A DNA stretch of 37,086 bases from CAZXYF01 sp964644705 (GTDB taxonomy: Bacteria; Planctomycetota; Brocadiia; SM23-32): the NCBI GenBank assembly GCA_964644705.1, contig CAZXYF010000006.1, positions 1-37,086 of the forward strand, written 5' to 3'. Made by a program: the position numbers and the translations under genes. Below are positions 8,482-16,210 of this stretch, piece after piece. The notes beneath the pieces are model-generated. The model saw nothing but the letters and a program-made list of their open reading frames with translations, was not told where the DNA came from and ran no database searches. Position 1 is the stretch's first letter. Every line of letters starts with the position of its first letter.

Positions 8482-10248
8482 GTGGAATACGACGAACAGA
8501 TGTCCAGATCCCAGTTGCGTGAGAAGTGCGAGACCCTCCAGGAGGAAGTCAGCACCCTGGAGGAGGTTGCTGCTGACCGGAAGGCAACCATCGAGGGATT
8601 GCGCGATAGCCAGCGGCGCTTACAAGCGCTTGCCGAAAGTACACACGATTGGGCCTGGAAGGTGAACGCGGATTGGGAATTCATATACGTAAGCCCTCAG
8701 GTGAAGGATCTACTGGGTTATGCGCCCGAAGAAATTGAGGGGAGGAAGCCGTTTGATTTCATGCCCGCCAAAGAATCCCAATTGGCCGCGGAAGCTTTCA
8801 TGGAATTTCTGGAGGAAGAACGTGTTTTTACCGGTTATGAACACCATAAATGGCATAAAGATGGGCATCGTATCGCGATGGAAAGCAGTGGCGTGCCGAT
8901 GTATGAGGGCGATGAGCTGGTAGGATTCTGGGGGGTTGATCGAGACATATCGACCCGCGAGAACGCATGCCAGCAGCTTCGAAGGGCGCACAAGGAACTG
9001 AAAAAACGAGTGGAGGAACGGACGCGGGAGCTGAAAGAAACCAACGAGCTACTCTCTCGGGAGGTGAAAGAACGCCGTGAAGCCCAGGCCGAGCTGCGAC
9101 AGACCAGCCGACGTCTCAATACTCTCATTGAGGCCATTCCGGATTGTCTGTATTTCAAAGATCTGGAGGGCCGAAACCTTCTGGTGAATAAGGCATACGA
9201 AGAGTTATTTGATGTTTCCAGCTCTGAAATCGTGGGCAAGACTGATGAGGAAGTGGTCCCGCAAGAACTGGCCGAACAGTGTCGTGAAAGTGATGCCCGG
9301 GCGCTGGAAGAAAAACGAACGGTGCGCGTGGAGGAAAAGTGCGAAGTCGATGGTGAACAGCGGTGGTTGGAGACCGTGAAAGCACCGGTGATGGGGGAAA
9401 ACGGAGATATGAAGGGGCTGGTGGGACTCAGTCGTGATATCACCGAAAAAAAGAGGGCGGAAAAGGCACTCCGAACCGCCGAGGAACGGTATCGAAAACT
9501 GGCCGAGAATTCAATCCAGGGAATGGTTATATTTCAGGGAGATCCCCCGGAGATTCGCTACACGAACCCCGGGTTCAGCGGTATCCTGGGATACACGCCC
9601 GAGGAATTAATGCATTTATCCTCCTCTGAATGCCGCGATTTGATTCATCCTGCAGATCGCGAAAGGATTTTTGATCGGTATCGAAGGCGTCTCGCCGGCG
9701 AGGATCTCGATCCAATCACGGAGACCAGGTTGATTGCGTCCGACGGCTCGGTTCGGTGGGTACAGCTCCACGCAGCTCGAATTGAATGTAAGGGTGAACC
9801 GTGTGTCCTTGCCACGTACGTGGATATTACGCGATGGAAGCGGGAGAACGGCCGGCTGGAACAACGTTGTCAGTATCTGAGTAACGCTTTTGATGAGGCG
9901 GGGATCGGACTGGCACAAATTGATCAGAATTTTGTTGTGGAAGAGATGAATGAGCTCATGCGTTCCCGGGCATCCGACGTGAAGTCCGCTGAAGACATCA
10001 GTTGTTGTGATATTTTGAACGGGGGTGATCTCAATCTGGAATGCCCGAGCTGTCCGATTCATAAAACATTGAAAAGCGGGTCGCCCAGTTCTTGTGTGGA
10101 AGTGGCTCAGGACAGGCATACTGTGGAGATAATTCAGATCACTGCGTTTCCATCGTGCATGGATGGAGAAAAACCCGACGAGGTGTTTGCGGTCCTGGAG
10201 AAGCTGACGGGAGACGGCAGGGACCTCAATAATAGTGCTGATGGATAA
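8482..10248 (+). CDS. Multi-PAS sensor protein without a recognisable output domain
   Basis: The 588-residue soluble protein has three clear PAS/PAC units (about 44-160, 214-325 and 338-452) joined by coiled coils (160-212 and around 322-338). PAC ends such as GFWGVDRDIS, GLVGLSRDITEKK and TYVDITRWK are visible. A fourth PAS-like region (455-588) carries Cys508, Cys509, Cys521 and Cys524 in a CCDILNGG...CPSCPI pattern, a Cys arrangement I recall from other PAS sensors that may bind metal or sense redox state. No histidine kinase, GGDEF, EAL or HTH domain follows, so it must signal through a partner or be a truncated kinase. No membrane helix is seen. GTG 8482 is chosen for GAGG eight bases upstream; an in-frame ATG at 8500 lacks a ribosome site. 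Confidence 0.85.
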   Translation: MEYDEQMSRSQLREKCETLQEEVSTLEEVAADRKATIEGLRDSQRRLQALAESTHDWAWKVNADWEFIYVSPQVKDLLGYAPEEIEGRKPFDFMPAKESQLAAEAFMEFLEEERVFTGYEHHKWHKDGHRIAMESSGVPMYEGDELVGFWGVDRDISTRENACQQLRRAHKELKKRVEERTRELKETNELLSREVKERREAQAELRQTSRRLNTLIEAIPDCLYFKDLEGRNLLVNKAYEELFDVSSSEIVGKTDEEVVPQELAEQCRESDARALEEKRTVRVEEKCEVDGEQRWLETVKAPVMGENGDMKGLVGLSRDITEKKRAEKALRTAEERYRKLAENSIQGMVIFQGDPPEIRYTNPGFSGILGYTPEELMHLSSSECRDLIHPADRERIFDRYRRRLAGEDLDPITETRLIASDGSVRWVQLHAARIECKGEPCVLATYVDITRWKRENGRLEQRCQYLSNAFDEAGIGLAQIDQNFVVEEMNELMRSRASDVKSAEDISCCDILNGGDLNLECPSCPIHKTLKSGSPSSCVEVAQDRHTVEIIQITAFPSCMDGEKPDEVFAVLEKLTGDGRDLNNSADG

Positions 10249-10353
10249 TGTGCTGCTCGCAGTCGAAAGGTGAATCAATCGGTTTTACGGCCGGGATGGA
10301 TTGCGTTAATATGCAAAATCCCCACTTGCTGTGTTTTTAAAGCGGGAGGTTGT

Positions 10354-10935
10354 ATGGGAAAGTCAGCTATTCTTGTGATTGCAGTATTGTGTTTTGGGAT
10401 AATTGTGTCCGGTTGCGGACGGGAAGATGATGAGGGCAGAGCGAGCAAGCTGAAGGGTGAATCGGGTCGGAAAACTATTCAAGAAAGGGAGAATGGCATG
10501 GAATTAACGAGTGCAGTGTTCAAGGATGAAGGCAGTATTCCGGCGAAGTACACGTGTGACGGTGATAACATCTCACCTCCCCTGGAAATTGAGGGAATAC
10601 CAGAAGATACCGCCTCTCTCGCACTGGTCGTGGATGATCCGGACGCCCCGGGATCCACCTTTGATCACTGGGTGGTCTGGAATATTCCGGCCAGCACGCA
10701 GAAAATTGCTGAGGGAGAACAACCGAATGGTGTGAAGGGGAAAAATGATTTCGGTGACCTCATGTATGGTGGGCCGTGTCCACCCTCCGGAACCCACTCG
10801 TATCGGTTCAAAATTTATGCCCTGGACACAAAACTGGATCTGGAAGAGGGAAGCACGAAAAACGAACTGGAGAACGCGATGGACGGCGCTATCATCGCGA
10901 AAGACGTGTTGGTCGGGAATTATTCACGGCAGTAG
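10354..10935 (+). CDS. PEBP-family (YbhB/YbcL-like) lipoprotein
   Basis: The 193-residue protein starts with a lipoprotein signal (MGKSAILVIAVLCFG, lipobox VSGC, lipidated Cys21). A polar linker and a phosphatidylethanolamine-binding-protein domain from about residue 49 follow. The family motifs DDPDAPGSTFDHWVVWNIP and GGPCPPSGTHSYRFKIYALD are intact. The biochemical role of bacterial members is unsettled (ligand binding or inhibitor). ATG 10354 follows GGGAGG four bases upstream; the frame extends to 10270 but without a signal-like sequence. An in-frame ATG at 10498 has its own AAAGGGAGA and begins exactly where the PEBP domain begins, so a cytoplasmic short form is possible. Confidence 0.85.
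   Translation: MGKSAILVIAVLCFGIIVSGCGREDDEGRASKLKGESGRKTIQERENGMELTSAVFKDEGSIPAKYTCDGDNISPPLEIEGIPEDTASLALVVDDPDAPGSTFDHWVVWNIPASTQKIAEGEQPNGVKGKNDFGDLMYGGPCPPSGTHSYRFKIYALDTKLDLEEGSTKNELENAMDGAIIAKDVLVGNYSRQ
10484..10500 (+). promoter_or_regulatory. Internal ribosome-binding site and alternative PEBP start
   Basis: AAAGGGAGA (10484-10492) lies five bases before an in-frame ATG at 10498-10500. Translation from here would give a 145-residue protein starting MELTSAVFKDEG, which matches the natural N-terminus of cytoplasmic YbhB-like proteins. It could be a relic of the domain before the lipoprotein signal was added, or a live second start. Confidence 0.35.
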
Positions 10936-11007
10936 GGGATCGAACTCCCGTGCCTGAGCTGATGATAGGTTGAGATTACAGGCCGACCTGCGAGAGGGAG
11001 AGGACGA

Positions 11008-11658
11008 GTGACTAATACATCCGAAGAAGCGGCCGAACGCCTCCGGAAGAGCAGTCGAAGCTACCGGATGATGCGTTCGGCCTTTAACTTTTTCAGTGCC
11101 TGGGTTCGACTCGCGATCCCCGGCACAGTGGTGGTTATGACTCCAGTGCTGGCGTCAAAGGTCCTGTGGCCCGTGCTTTTCTATACAGCCTATGCTTTAC
11201 CACTCTGGCTGGTGGGGGCGGCGGTGTATATTTTATGGCATACCGACCAGTGGAAGGTCAGCACCACTTCTGCTGATGCTCTGGTCGATTATCACAGTGG
11301 GAAATATGGGATGTACATGGCTGTTCAGCAGTCGCACAATCGTCAATGGCAGAATGATCTTGGCGAAAAGGTGACCCGCCCACCGATCGGATTTCCCGTC
11401 AGGGCAACCCTGAAGCTGCTGCTTCTGACTATCTGTGTGATTGGGGTGCTGGTCCTGCCGGATCTGCGGCCAGAACGCAAACGGTCATCCGGAGGCATCA
11501 ATCCTCTGAAGCGAACGGAACAACTGATAGATGTGCTGGAGGAGAAAAAGCTGGCGGAGCAGGAAAAACTGCAGCAGGCGCGCGAGTTGGTGGAAAAATT
11601 GAAGCAGGATGAGGAAAAAGGGTTGGACAGGGATGAATGGCGGGCGTTGGATGAATGA
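11008..11658 (+). CDS. Membrane/coiled-coil protein, apparent N-terminal part of a split gene
   Basis: The 216-residue product has two hydrophobic helices around 31-75, a third at about 131-151, and then a highly charged coiled coil (165-216) that stops abruptly at TGA 11656. The same frame carries on beyond the stop with coiled-coil-like sequence (RKDLRRQVAKKV, then after a second stop RKREAAVRKMEKG) into the 11743 product. I therefore read it as the first part of an ancestral protein of about 447 residues. The GTG start at 11008 follows AGAGGA four bases upstream. It opens the MoxR/DUF58 operon-like run, where similar membrane coiled-coil proteins of unknown role occur. No family name is recognised. 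Confidence 0.6.
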   Translation: MTNTSEEAAERLRKSSRSYRMMRSAFNFFSAWVRLAIPGTVVVMTPVLASKVLWPVLFYTAYALPLWLVGAAVYILWHTDQWKVSTTSADALVDYHSGKYGMYMAVQQSHNRQWQNDLGEKVTRPPIGFPVRATLKLLLLTICVIGVLVLPDLRPERKRSSGGINPLKRTEQLIDVLEEKKLAEQEKLQQARELVEKLKQDEEKGLDRDEWRALDE

Positions 11659-11742
11659 CGAAAGGATTTACGTCGCCAGGTGGCGAAAAAGGTGCGGAAG
11701 GAAGGGGAACGGTAACGGAAACGGGAGGCGGCTGTTCGCAAG
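11659..11742 (+). pseudogene. In-frame linker between two stops in the split coiled-coil gene
   Basis: This stretch keeps the reading frame of both the 11008 and 11743 products. It begins right after TGA 11656-11658 and contains TAA at 11713-11715. Both sides translate to Lys/Arg/Glu-rich helix continuous with the flanking coiled coil. Each stop could arise from a sense codon by one C-to-T change (CGA to TGA, CAA to TAA). Sequencing error, true nonsense mutation and readthrough cannot be told apart here. Confidence 0.5.
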
Positions 11743-12351
11743 ATGGAGAAAGGGCAGGCGCGATCCCGGGAGGAAAGGGAAAAGTTGTCCAAAACGTTGA
11801 AAAACCTGTCTGAGACCAAAATGCAAAAGGCTATGAAGGCGGCATCGCAAAAAACCGGTATGTCCCGGAAACGGCTGAAATCCATCCTGAAAAAATGCGG
11901 CAGGAGTGGTGCATGCCTGTCAAAAGCTGAAAAGAAGGCACTGAGCAAACTGGCGAGGGCGGCAAAACTGATAGAAGGGAAGGGAAAGAAGGGGAAAAAG
12001 GCCCTCAAAGCGGCGGGCTTTTCGGAGGAAGAGATAAAGGCTATGATGGTAAAGTCCGGGGCCGGAAAAGGCGGTGTGACCCGGGGGCCGGGCAGTAGTG
12101 AAATGCAATATCTGGGAGACACTGAAAAAAAAGGAGGCGCATACAAAGCAAAAACGTTTAAAGGGCATAAAGACGAGCTGAAGGCCAGTCTGGGATGGTC
12201 TGTGGGAAATCCGGATGATGAAAATGATGGTGAAACCACAACCACGAAATCCCTGAAAAAAGACGTGAAAAATAGCAAAGAGGGTCTGACGTGGCATGCC
12301 CGAACGCTTCCCCGACACAATGATGCACTGAAGAACTATTTTCAGGACTGA
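11743..12351 (+). CDS. Lys-rich protein, apparent C-terminal part of a split gene
   Basis: The 202-residue product is strongly basic in its first 100 residues. It has a helical Lys/Ala-rich stretch, a GKGGVTRGPGSSEMQYLGD segment around 107-125 and a C-terminal LPRHNDALKNYF end. The Gly-rich 'GGVTRGPG' type segment and the short aromatic tail recall C-terminal domains of unnamed proteins beside MoxR in PVC bacteria, but I cannot name a family. ATG 11743 has only a distant GGGAGG (14 bases), weak support for independent translation. It shares frame with the 11008 gene, and the sequence between is coiled-coil-like, so this is probably the rest of that protein. Confidence 0.5.
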   Translation: MEKGQARSREEREKLSKTLKNLSETKMQKAMKAASQKTGMSRKRLKSILKKCGRSGACLSKAEKKALSKLARAAKLIEGKGKKGKKALKAAGFSEEEIKAMMVKSGAGKGGVTRGPGSSEMQYLGDTEKKGGAYKAKTFKGHKDELKASLGWSVGNPDDENDGETTTTKSLKKDVKNSKEGLTWHARTLPRHNDALKNYFQD

Positions 12352-12430
12352 GATCCCCACCCGGGGCAGCGGTATTCGAAAGATGACCGTGGAACAAACG
12401 TGAGTTTGATTCAGCCCCTTGGTTGGGCAG

Positions 12431-12459
12431 CATTTCGGAGAGGATGTTTCTCCGAAATG
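12431..12459 (+). promoter_or_regulatory. Perfect 11-bp hairpin enclosing a moxR start codon
   Basis: CATTTCGGAGA (12431-12441) is exactly complementary to TCTCCGAAATG (12449-12459), with a seven-base loop GGATGTT. The right arm ends in the ATG at 12457, and the GGAGAGGA ribosome-site-like sequence lies in the left arm and loop. If 12457 is the start, folding would hide it. No T-run follows, so this is not an intrinsic terminator. Confidence 0.5.
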
Positions 12460-13509
12460 AACAGAGAAAAAGTACCCGAGCAGATTGAGGATATTATGGC
12501 GGAGAAAACTGACGACCTGTTGCCGCGCGACGAAGTAGAAGAAGTCGCCGAGGTGTGCGCGAATGTTCTTGAGGCCATGAATGAGGTGATTCTGGGCAAA
12601 CCGGAGTTGATCCGGTTGACCTTCGCCACAATTCTGACCGGTGGACACGCCCTGCTGGAAGGGTTGCCGGGACTCGGTAAAACGGTGCTCGCGCGTTCGT
12701 TCGCGGAGGCGCTGGGCGTCAAGTTCCGTCGCGTGCAGTTCACGCCGGATCTGTTGCCCAGTGATATTACCGGTAGTTACGTGCTGGAGGAGGGCAGCGA
12801 AGGGCGGGACATGCAGTTCTACCCGGGCCCGGTTTTCACAAATCTGTTGCTGGCCGACGAGATCAATCGGGCCAGCCCGAAAACCCAGAGCGCCCTTCTG
12901 GAGGCCATGTCAGAGAGCCAGGTGACCCAGATGGGGGAGACGCACAAACTGCATCCGCCGTTCTGCGTGCTGGCCACCCAGAATCCCATCGAAATGGAAG
13001 GCACCTACCCTCTCCCCGAAGCGCAGATGGACAGGTTCGCGGTGAAACTGAATGTGAAGGGGAGCGACAGTGATGTGTTGAGACGCATCATTACGGAACG
13101 ACCCGGCGGCGAACCGCAGGCCCCTCCGCAGGTGATGAAAGAAAATGACGTCCGCGAGGTGCAGGAGATGGTGAAAGATGTGCTCATCCCTGATGCCGTT
13201 GCGGATCATATTTCGGGCGTCGTCTCGCAGACCCATCCCGATTCCGCGAAAGCCCCAGACGTGGTCGAGGAAGCGGTGAAGTATGGATCGTCCCCACGGG
13301 GTGCGATATGGCTGGCCCAGATATCGAGGGCTCTTGCGCTTATAGATGGCCGTCCGGGTGTGGGATTTGAGGACGTGCGCGATGCCGCCCCGGCGGTTCT
13401 GGGTCATCGCCTCATACTCCAGCATGCAGCCCGGCTGGATGGACTGAGCGGCCCGGAGGTGGCCAGCGAGGTTGTGGAGAGCAGTGAAAGGAGGTTGGTA
13501 CAGACATGA
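12457..13509 (+). CDS. moxR: MoxR-family AAA+ ATPase
   Basis: The protein of about 350 residues has all MoxR hallmarks: VILGKPELI before the core, Walker A GLPGLGKT (69-76), Walker B LLLADEINRASPKTQSALLEAM, sensor-1 ATQNP, the EGTYPLPEAQMDRF segment and sensor-2/arginine region SPRGAIW. MoxR ATPases act as chaperone-like remodelers, usually with VWA or DUF58 proteins, in envelope or metalloprotein maturation. The start is uncertain. GTG 12400 gives an unconvincing N-terminus, ATG 12457 lies in a hairpin, and ATG 12496 has GAGG five bases upstream. The stop overlaps the next gene's ATG by four bases, so the two are translationally coupled. DUF58 partner lies at 19284. Confidence 0.9.
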   Translation: MNREKVPEQIEDIMAEKTDDLLPRDEVEEVAEVCANVLEAMNEVILGKPELIRLTFATILTGGHALLEGLPGLGKTVLARSFAEALGVKFRRVQFTPDLLPSDITGSYVLEEGSEGRDMQFYPGPVFTNLLLADEINRASPKTQSALLEAMSESQVTQMGETHKLHPPFCVLATQNPIEMEGTYPLPEAQMDRFAVKLNVKGSDSDVLRRIITERPGGEPQAPPQVMKENDVREVQEMVKDVLIPDAVADHISGVVSQTHPDSAKAPDVVEEAVKYGSSPRGAIWLAQISRALALIDGRPGVGFEDVRDAAPAVLGHRLILQHAARLDGLSGPEVASEVVESSERRLVQT

Positions 13510-15272
13510 GATATACACTGCTGATTATCTGCTGTGTCGTTTTGTTGGCGTCTCCGGGACGGGCAATGCCGTCCGGTAAGTCAAAAGTGCTGGATCGTGG
13601 TCTGCAGGTGCATGTGTATGGCGGGATCCATGACGCGATCCGCAGTGGTGCGATGCTGCCGGTTGCTGTGGAATTCGACAATCGTGGCGAGGGGAGGGTC
13701 ATTTCTGTAACAACGGGCCCGGACGTGAACCGAACGAAGGTGTTCCGCATACCCGCCCATGATCGAGTGGTGAAATGGCTGTATGCCCCTATCCCCTGGA
13801 ATGGGGTGAATGCTGTGCGCCGGTGCACGTTTTACGATCGTGATGAGGGGACCCATCTCGGGAATGTTCGTCTGGGCCATCACAGTACGCTTTCCAGACG
13901 GTCCGTCTCAACCAGCGGGGGAGGAAGCCGGAAAGTCCAGAGTCTGGCGGCTCTGGTGGTGGGAAATCGATTGAATCTGGATCCACAGCTGGACAAGCGA
14001 TACTGGTTGGAATCGGAAAATGTGCTGCCAAAATGGATCCCCACGCGCTGGTGTGGCCTTTCGGGGATTGATGTGATCGTGGGATCGGCCGGGGACCTTC
14101 TGGATGAACGGACCCGCCTGGACGTTATTCTGGACTGGACCTCCATGGGGGGAGTGTTGCTCGTGTCGGAGTCGCAGCCGGGGCAGCGCCGGCGGATCCA
14201 GACCCGGGCGAAGAAACGCGGGGTTATGTCGCAATCGTATGGTGATGGTATCCGAACGGGAGTTGGGGGGATTGCTTTTGTTGACAGGGAGAATCTGGGG
14301 GAGTCCCATACCCGATATTTTGGCTCAGATGTACCCATGGGGGTTGGTTTTATGAAGACACGAAACAGTAGCCGAAGTCGCTTCTATCATCGATACCGGC
14401 GGCGTTCAATAAAACCGAAGGTCAAAGAAAACGTTCAACCCCCGTTCTGGCCGGTTCTGGCCGCTCTGACTGCTTTCTCTCTGGCGGTGGGACCGGTTGG
14501 GTGGTGGTACCTCGTGGCGAAAAAGAAGAGGGGGCTCCTCTATTATGTGCTGGCGCCCGCTCTGTGTTTGGGGGTTATGATTGTGGTTGTGGGCACTGAC
14601 GTCATGAATGAGGGTTTCCTCCCGTATGTCAGTTGCCGGGCAGTCCGATTCATTGACCAGCGCAACAAGCGGAAGATCGATTTCTCGCAGTTCGGCGTCT
14701 ATTTGCCATTTATCACCACGTCCCAGCTGGTTGGTGCGCCCGGTGAACTTCCCTATTTTCTGGGCGGACGAAGGTGGCGGCCGGACAGTTTCGATGTCCG
14801 GTCAACCGATGCAGGGATACAATATGATGGGGCGATGCCGGCGCGGCGTCATGTGTGGTACGGACGACAGAACCTGGACGTCGAACGGAGGCGTCTCACG
14901 GTGTGGGAGAAAGACGGAGAGGTATGGGTGGAGAATCACCTGGGATGTCATCTGGAATCGGTGCTTGTTGCCCACGAAGATAAACGGGTGGAAATTGCTG
15001 GAGGACTGGCACCAGGGCAGAAAAAAAAGGGGAAGGAAATGGACCAAACGACCACGCGGACGCGTGTCAGGCAATGGGATGACAAATATGATCGGTGCAT
15101 CAAGGATACCGAACTCATCAAGTCAAGACCTCTGCAGCACAAATGGGAGGAGGAATTCGAAGATGGGCAGGGTTGGGTGGCGGAGGTCCGGCCCGAGGAT
15201 GTGACCGAACAGGTATGGTTGGACTCGATGCGTCCGCAGAACGTTAACTACTTGATCTACGGAGTCTTCTGA
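13506..15272 (+). CDS. Signal-peptide membrane protein of the MoxR/DUF58 operon
   Basis: The 588-residue protein begins with a signal peptide (residues 1-20, cleavage near ASPGRA). It has a large extracytoplasmic domain (about 30-310), two membrane helices (314-336 and 344-363) and a second soluble region (365-588). The first domain holds GLSGIDVIVGSAGDLLDERTRLDVILDWTSMGGVLLVSE. This looks like the class I glutamine-amidotransferase-like or DUF4350-like fold found in membrane proteins of MoxR operons, without catalytic residues I can identify. It overlaps moxR by four bases, and its TGA overlaps the next ATG by one, so it is tightly coupled to both. I infer an envelope-localised partner of the neighbouring ATPases; the exact function is unknown. 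Confidence 0.75.
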   Translation: MRYTLLIICCVVLLASPGRAMPSGKSKVLDRGLQVHVYGGIHDAIRSGAMLPVAVEFDNRGEGRVISVTTGPDVNRTKVFRIPAHDRVVKWLYAPIPWNGVNAVRRCTFYDRDEGTHLGNVRLGHHSTLSRRSVSTSGGGSRKVQSLAALVVGNRLNLDPQLDKRYWLESENVLPKWIPTRWCGLSGIDVIVGSAGDLLDERTRLDVILDWTSMGGVLLVSESQPGQRRRIQTRAKKRGVMSQSYGDGIRTGVGGIAFVDRENLGESHTRYFGSDVPMGVGFMKTRNSSRSRFYHRYRRRSIKPKVKENVQPPFWPVLAALTAFSLAVGPVGWWYLVAKKKRGLLYYVLAPALCLGVMIVVVGTDVMNEGFLPYVSCRAVRFIDQRNKRKIDFSQFGVYLPFITTSQLVGAPGELPYFLGGRRWRPDSFDVRSTDAGIQYDGAMPARRHVWYGRQNLDVERRRLTVWEKDGEVWVENHLGCHLESVLVAHEDKRVEIAGGLAPGQKKKGKEMDQTTTRTRVRQWDDKYDRCIKDTELIKSRPLQHKWEEEFEDGQGWVAEVRPEDVTEQVWLDSMRPQNVNYLIYGVF

Positions 15273-16210
15273 TGCAACTGAAGATCGATGGGCTCACAAA
15301 AATATATGATGACCTGAAGGCTGTGGACTCCCTGGAGGTCACGCTGGGCGATGGGGAAATATGGGGATTCATCGGTCCCAACGGCGCCGGTAAAACCACA
15401 ACGCTGCGCATGCTTGCCACCGTGGAGCATCCATCCCGTGGCGATGCCTGGCTCGGGGAACACTCCGTCGTGCAACATGCCGATAAAGTGCGTCCGCTCA
15501 TCGGATTCATGCCGGACTATTTTGGGTCCTATCCCGATATTCTGGTCAGTGAATATCTGGATTTCTTCGCCCGCTCTTACAATCTGGTGGGACACACCCG
15601 TGAAAAGCGTGTTCGGGAAATCGTCAATTTCACCGAGATTGATCACCTGCTGGACAAACGTGTGACCGATTTATCGAAGGGGATGCGCCAGCGGATCAGC
15701 CTGGGGCGGACCCTCCTGCATGATCCTCAACTGTTGCTGCTGGATGAACCCGCGGCTGGATTGGATCCCCAGGCACGGCGTGATCTGCGGGAACTTTTGA
15801 AATTGCTGGCCGGCGAGAACAAGACAGTGCTGATCAGCTCCCACATCCTGGCCGAACTGGAAGGACTGGTCGATAAGGTGGCAATAATCCAGGAAGGTCG
15901 GCTGGTCTATGCCGGGGAACCCTCGGGACGCGTCGAAGACGAAGAGACGGATGTGGTGGTGGATATGAGAATTCTGGGCGAGCTGGCGGACGGCGTGCGA
16001 ACGGCTCTGGAATGTCCGCATGTGGAGGACGCAACGGGCAATGATCCGGACATACTCAAGGTTCACATCGGTGGTGGACGGGAGGCGATTGGGGAGCTTG
16101 TGGAGCGGCTGGTGCAAAACGGTCAGGTTCCGTATGCGGTAACGAGTGAGAAGAAGCTCCTGGAGGATGTTTTTCTGGAAATGACGGGAGGTGCGGCCGA
16201 TGTCGAGTAG
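15272..16210 (+). CDS. ABC transporter ATP-binding protein
   Basis: The 312-residue protein is a complete ABC-2-type nucleotide-binding subunit. It has Walker A GPNGAGKTT at 35-43, Q-loop region GFMPDYFGSYPDI, signature LSKGMRQRI at 134-142, Walker B LLLLDEP at 154-160 and switch His in SSHIL. A C-terminal domain of about 90 residues follows, ending LLEDVFLEMTGG as in NatA/CcmA-like subunits. It would power the two permeases immediately downstream. It starts on the upstream gene's stop (ATG at 15272) and overlaps the first permease by 11 bases. Substrate is unknown; gliding-type (GldA) and exporter subunits look similar. Confidence 0.9.
   Translation: MQLKIDGLTKIYDDLKAVDSLEVTLGDGEIWGFIGPNGAGKTTTLRMLATVEHPSRGDAWLGEHSVVQHADKVRPLIGFMPDYFGSYPDILVSEYLDFFARSYNLVGHTREKRVREIVNFTEIDHLLDKRVTDLSKGMRQRISLGRTLLHDPQLLLLDEPAAGLDPQARRDLRELLKLLAGENKTVLISSHILAELEGLVDKVAIIQEGRLVYAGEPSGRVEDEETDVVVDMRILGELADGVRTALECPHVEDATGNDPDILKVHIGGGREAIGELVERLVQNGQVPYAVTSEKKLLEDVFLEMTGGAADVE

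Noticed and set aside
11008..12351. Genome-wide stop codon reassignment as the reason for the in-frame stops
   Set aside because: Other genes in the window end normally at TGA, TAA and TAG, and two different stops are involved, so a changed code is not needed.
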